Origin: Candidatus Latescibacterota bacterium
GTDB lineage: Bacteria; Latescibacterota; UBA2968; GCA-2709665
Reading direction: 5' to 3'
DNA length: 37,393 nt
Assembly (NCBI GenBank): GCA_012271065.1
Contig: JAAXHE010000202.1
Location: forward strand, 1 to 37,393
Position numbers and translations under genes: made by a program. A model generated the notes under the pieces. That model had not been told where the DNA came from and made no database searches. It saw only the letters and a program-made list of their open reading frames with translations. Of the stretch, positions 34,227 through 37,393 are shown piece by piece (the stretch's first letter is position 1; every line of letters begins with the position of its first letter).

Positions 34227-36035
34227 CTACTTCCCTTTTTCGCCAGCGCTTCCACCCCCGGCGAAAATAACGCTGTTTGGTTTCCTGTTCACGTTCAGTA
34301 CGACGATCTGACTTCCCGACAGCACGTAGTCCGTTGGAATCCGTACTCTCTGCACGACTGTCTGCCGAACCTGTTTTACCGCATCGGACGAACGTGCAAA
34401 TTGAAGTGCCGAGAGCACCGACGACGGCAGCCTTGACACCTCCCGTCCCTCAATCGTCACGCCCTGGGCCCCGGACAGCAGTTCAACAACCATTTCGTTG
34501 TTCCGGCCGGCGCGCCCCAGCAGGCGGATGAGATGATCCAGGTTTCTGGCGTTGTATTCACCCGGCGCTCGCTTGGCCTCCTGTTTCACGTGGGCGGATG
34601 CGCTGGAAACCCTGAGAATCAGCCGGCCGCCCGGCATTTGATTCGGAATGACCATGGCTTCCTCCACCTGCCGCAGTCCTCCCCAGTAGGGCCGCAATGA
34701 AACCGTGACACGCACCGTATCGCCCGGCTGGAACGATGTCTTCTGCAATCCGATAGCCTGGATGTGGGCGGTGTGCGCCCTCTCGGCTTCCACATCCAGG
34801 TCGAAGGTGACCCGCTCGATCCTGATCGGCTGGAACGGATTCCGGATCAGGTTCGCGAACGGCGTGGTGACCCCCAGTACGGCGCTACCCAGCCCCAATG
34901 CGCCGGCATAGACGTTTTCGGCCTCCACCGATGGACGTCCATTCAGGTCGATTCTTACACGGGATTTCACCGTTACCTCGCCCGTCAGCTTCTCGGACGA
35001 AACCATCGCGCTGAAGACCGCGATCCGCAATAGAGTCGGACTGAGGTCGCGGTCTCGCAAAACCTCCATCCGGAACTGCGCCTCTTTGCCCGGCGAACGC
35101 AAGTTGATCTGTACGGGCATCATGTCAACTTCGAGACCGATGGTGCCGGCGATGCCGGGGGCGCGGTCCTGAACGATGGCGCCCATGGTCCGCCCTGCCA
35201 CTCCCAGCTTGAACGACGCAGACTGGCTGGGCAACACTTCGTGAATATAGGCTCCCGTCATCGGAAACGCAGTCGCACCGCCAAAAATCATGGAATGCCC
35301 GAATCCGACCACCCTATCCCCATCCCGATGGGTCAGCGTTCCGATTCCCGTCACGCTGAGGTCGCCCCGTACCAGCTGCACGCCAAGGGCGGCGCCAGGT
35401 TCGAACCCACCCGCAGGCAGGCCGGGATCCACGCCACCACCCCCTTGGACCGGCGTCCATCCTAAATCTGAAAACGCCTGTCGAAAATCTTCGACCGCCT
35501 GCGGCGCAAAACCGGAAATCACGATCGGAAGGCTGATCGGCGTCAACTCCGCCGCATCCATACCCGCGAGATCGATCAGACGCCGCGCGCCGGCTTTCTT
35601 CAGGCGGGCCGCCGAACTGACGCCTTCCGGTGCTGCCGGCCGGTTGAACAGATCAACCATTGCGGCAATCGGCGTAATGCCTGCGATGGGTTCCTTGGCA
35701 AACGCGCCAACCCGATACGATACCGCGCCGATCAGCTTGCCATCGACGTAAACCGGACTGCCGCTCATCCCCAGGATCACTCCCGTATTGGACAGGGGGC
35801 CGCCGGACAGCCGGGCCAGAATCAGATCGCTGCGCGGACCGATCGCATTGTGCAATACACCCAGAATTTCGACCTGAAACGTATCAATTCGCGTTCCCTG
35901 GAAGACCGTCCGGCCGATGCCCAGCATCCCTCTCCGGAGTTCTTCGACGGGCATTGTCTCCACGGCCGCCCGGGCATTGCCGGCAACAGCACACCACAAC
36001 ACAGCGGGCAGCGATATCTTCAGCAGACGCTTCAC
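34227..36035 (-). CDS. Secreted SpoIVB-type (S55) peptidase-domain protein
   Basis: A 602-residue exported protein with a signal peptide (about residues 1-23, ending in ARA). It shows the S55 features: GMSGSPVYVDGKLIGAV with the candidate catalytic Ser at about 93, and GIGTLTHRDGDRVVGFGH with the candidate catalytic His at about 247. In B. subtilis SpoIVB the His motif precedes the Ser motif; here the order is reversed. The C-terminal half (from about 330) is beta-rich. The start is GTG at 36035 with AAAGG upstream; it puts the signal peptide at the N-terminus, whereas the longer frame would begin with a basic non-signal stretch. It heads the nine-gene run. Related proteins occur in non-sporulating bacteria; their targets are unknown. 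Confidence 0.82.
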   Translation of the reverse strand: MKRLLKISLPAVLWCAVAGNARAAVETMPVEELRRGMLGIGRTVFQGTRIDTFQVEILGVLHNAIGPRSDLILARLSGGPLSNTGVILGMSGSPVYVDGKLIGAVSYRVGAFAKEPIAGITPIAAMVDLFNRPAAPEGVSSAARLKKAGARRLIDLAGMDAAELTPISLPIVISGFAPQAVEDFRQAFSDLGWTPVQGGGGVDPGLPAGGFEPGAALGVQLVRGDLSVTGIGTLTHRDGDRVVGFGHSMIFGGATAFPMTGAYIHEVLPSQSASFKLGVAGRTMGAIVQDRAPGIAGTIGLEVDMMPVQINLRSPGKEAQFRMEVLRDRDLSPTLLRIAVFSAMVSSEKLTGEVTVKSRVRIDLNGRPSVEAENVYAGALGLGSAVLGVTTPFANLIRNPFQPIRIERVTFDLDVEAERAHTAHIQAIGLQKTSFQPGDTVRVTVSLRPYWGGLRQVEEAMVIPNQMPGGRLILRVSSASAHVKQEAKRAPGEYNARNLDHLIRLLGRAGRNNEMVVELLSGAQGVTIEGREVSRLPSSVLSALQFARSSDAVKQVRQTVVQRVRIPTDYVLSGSQIVVLNVNRKPNSVIFAGGGSAGEKGK

Positions 36036-36199
36036 GACGCACGCCCTTTCTCGTCGATCGGTACGGGAGCCACGAAATCTACTGCGCGCTCTTGGAAAAG
36101 TCAAGCGCTGCAACGGCCTAAGAAATAGCAAATTAACATCCGAACCCTGTTTTGTTTCCCCAGATATTATACCCGTTTTCGCAATATGGAACAAGCCCC

Positions 36200-36228
36200 T
36201 TGTGCAAATCGGATCTTGTCCTTATCAT
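36200..36228 (+). promoter_or_regulatory. Candidate promoter of rlmH, leaderless
   Basis: TTGTGC (36200-36205), a 17-bp spacer and TATCAT (36223-36228). The expected transcription start falls at about 36235, the A of the rlmH ATG. No Shine-Dalgarno sequence precedes that ATG. Confidence 0.45.
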
Positions 36229-36234
36229 AACCCA

Positions 36235-36705
36235 ATGCAAATCTTGCTGCTGGCGGTTGGCAAATGCCGAAAGCCGTATCTGAGAGTTGGTGTCTCGGAC
36301 TACATCGATCGCATCCGGAGATACACCAGCCTGGAACATATCGAAGTCAAAGAGGAACCGGCACCAGACAGGGGCACCGCACCGAACGGCCTCTGCAAGG
36401 AAGGCGAACGCATTCTCCGACGCGTTCCGCAGAACGCATTTATAGTCGCTCTGGACCCGGCCGGGGAGTCCTGCAGTTCCGACGGCCTCGCCCGGCGCAT
36501 CTCCAGAATCGGTCTGGAAGGAACTGGCCGAATCGCGTTTGTCGTTGGCGGTCCATCCGGCCTTGCCGCCCGGGTTATCCGACGCGCTGACTGGCGCCTT
36601 TCGCTTTCTTCCCTTACCTTTCCGCACGAGATCGCCCGTCTGGTTGTTCTGGAACAGATCTACAGGGCGTTTACCATCATGCGCGGCGAACCGCATCACA
36701 GGTAG
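36235..36705 (+). CDS. rlmH: 23S rRNA (pseudouridine1915-N3)-methyltransferase RlmH
   Basis: RlmH methylates pseudouridine 1915 in helix 69 of 23S rRNA using S-adenosylmethionine; it is a SPOUT (trefoil-knot) enzyme. The 156-residue protein matches the family length. It begins with MQILLLAVGK, has FIVALDPAGESCSS, the SAM-binding loop FVVGGPSGL, and the C-terminal LSLSSLTFPHEIARLVVLEQ followed by YRAFTIMRGEPHH. The start at 36235 matches the family N-terminus although no ribosome-binding site is seen. It is divergent from the S55 peptidase gene and is followed by a large hairpin. Confidence 0.96.
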   Translation: MQILLLAVGKCRKPYLRVGVSDYIDRIRRYTSLEHIEVKEEPAPDRGTAPNGLCKEGERILRRVPQNAFIVALDPAGESCSSDGLARRISRIGLEGTGRIAFVVGGPSGLAARVIRRADWRLSLSSLTFPHEIARLVVLEQIYRAFTIMRGEPHHR

Positions 36706-36763
36706 TCGCCGCAGCCGGACCCGTAACACCGTGGCAGGCGCTCTTCCGCCGGCCGGCCCAACT

Positions 36764-36862
36764 AAAAAAGCCCGGAAAACAGGTTCACGCGACAGCCGTG
36801 GAGAGATGATTCCGCCACTGGAATCCGGCTGCCGGGTACGTCTCCTGTTTCCGGGCTTTTTT
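36764..36862. terminator. Large nested hairpin after rlmH: terminator or structured RNA
   Basis: The outer arms (36764-36783 and 36844-36862) pair over about 19 bp with one bulged A and end in AAAAAA/TTTTTT on both sides, so they can terminate either strand. The 60-nt loop is itself structured: CAGCCG pairs with CGGCTG, and inside it GATTCC pairs with GGAATC around GCCACT. A simple terminator would have a short loop; this nested design is unusual. I do not recognise it as a known RNA family. Confidence 0.7.
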
Positions 36863-37393
36863 AATGCGGTCCGAAATGTCAGGATATGCAGTTTCGGGGG
36901 AACGGAGGATATCCGGATCCGGTAACCTCGGAGAACGGCCGGAGGGGTATCGGCCCCGGGGTTTCGGAAGAAGGGTAGTCTCAATCGCCTGCCTGTTGAG
37001 AGCACTTGAAAGATAAGCCAATGTTTTTATTCAGTCAAGGGGAAGTTTGCCCTAATATACTGTTTTACATTATCTTGTGGTCCATAGGTCGAGTCATACC
37101 TTATATAGATTTCCGTGCGGCGGTCCATCGGAGTCAGCATCTCCCGCCATTCGCCGCGCGGGGTTTTGCGCATACGCTGGACGACGTCGGCCTTCCCGCC
37201 GCTTCCGGTCTCCTCACAGCCCGGAAAGAAACCATATCGACCCGTTGACCCCGGAAGGTGGGCATTCCAACCTCACGCAATGACAGATACTTGTGGACAG
37301 AATTCCTGATCAACGCTATCTTCAACACGCCGTCAACAGTCCGTTGATAAAGTCGCTCTGCAGGCGAGGTCGAAGACAAGGCGCGCAACCGAG
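36863..37393. other. Region without a convincing gene
   Basis: After the hairpin, 36863-37005 is GC-rich with no open frame of note. From about 37005 the sequence becomes AT-rich for roughly 100 bp and then GC-rich again. Open frames exist on both strands, but none has a start, ribosome-binding site and family match together. A possible gene tail on the minus strand is listed separately. Confidence 0.5.
37027..37272 (-). other. Open frame of 81 codons, possible 3' tail of a decayed gene
   Basis: On the minus strand an open frame runs from just after a TGA (37273-37275) to TAA (37027-37029). Its translation looks protein-like in composition (GGKADVVQRMRK, GEWREMLTPMDRRTEIYIRY, DNVKQYIRANFPLTE) but has no start codon near its beginning and no family that I know. 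A neighbouring frame upstream (37134-37388) could be its earlier part if a frameshift occurred. It may equally be chance. Confidence 0.25.

Noticed and set aside
1..37393. CRISPR arrays, tRNA/rRNA genes, insertion sequences, prophage or toxin-antitoxin pairs
   Set aside because: No regularly spaced repeats, no cloverleaf or rRNA segments that I recognise, no transposase or integrase motifs and no small paired genes were seen.

Overview
The window is a gene-dense, moderately GC-rich piece of bacterial chromosome: about 30 genes with short gaps, and no tRNA, rRNA, CRISPR array, transposase or phage gene that I can see. The lineage cannot be fixed without a search. A free-living member of the FCB superphylum or a neighbouring candidate phylum (Latescibacterota-like) fits best. 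The clues are a long (1076 aa) SecA with acidic and Cys-rich insertions, a FlgD/type-IX-secretion-like sorting fragment in a gene remnant, a secreted SpoIVB-type (S55) peptidase, a CIRCE-controlled groESL operon, and TauD-like and amidohydrolase-2 accessory enzymes. This placement is inference.

Layout. (1) 1-3400, minus strand: the 5' part of a UvrA-family gene, preceded by an uncharacterised nucleotidyltransferase with its own near-consensus promoter. (2) 3.6-5.1 kb: a damaged zone. A remnant assembled from pieces of a secreted 5'-nucleotidase and a sorting domain meets an SDR dehydrogenase whose C-terminus appears replaced by antisense of that remnant. (3) 5.3-9.4 kb: Fe(II)/2-oxoglutarate dioxygenase, QueD-like protein, amidohydrolase, HIT protein, YidD and Lgt. 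(4) 9.4-13.6 kb, plus strand: DUF169 protein, chlorite-dismutase-family protein, a lone RecF/OLD-like ATPase and a stand-alone AICAR formyltransferase. (5) 13.7-14.86 kb: a sigma-70 factor with a strong promoter, an adjacent palindrome and a strong terminator. (6) 17.7-14.9 kb, minus strand: ECF sigma, zinc-finger anti-sigma and an HtrA-like PDZ protein that has lost all three catalytic residues. (7) 17.65-20.55 kb, plus strand: acetyl-CoA synthetase and QueC. (8) 23.99-20.59 kb, minus strand: groES-groEL under CIRCE, then a protein with a highly charged disordered region. (9) 36.0-24.0 kb, minus strand: a run of nine co-oriented genes (S55 peptidase, secreted beta-propeller, ribD, ribE, ribBA, ribH, nusB, secA, rhodanese) ending in a clear terminator; ribBA-ribH-nusB-secA overlap. 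(10) 36.2 kb to the end: rlmH, possibly leaderless, then a large nested hairpin and about 530 bp with no convincing gene.

How the parts fit. Several genes concern the cell envelope and secretion (lgt, yidD, secA, S55 peptidase, propeller). The ECF/anti-sigma/HtrA-like trio has the gene order of an envelope-stress circuit, but its HtrA member looks like a sensor or scaffold rather than a protease. I consider it the best candidate for an undescribed system here. Next are the S55 peptidase/propeller pair, whose peptidase motifs run in the opposite order to SpoIVB, and the charged protein downstream of groEL.
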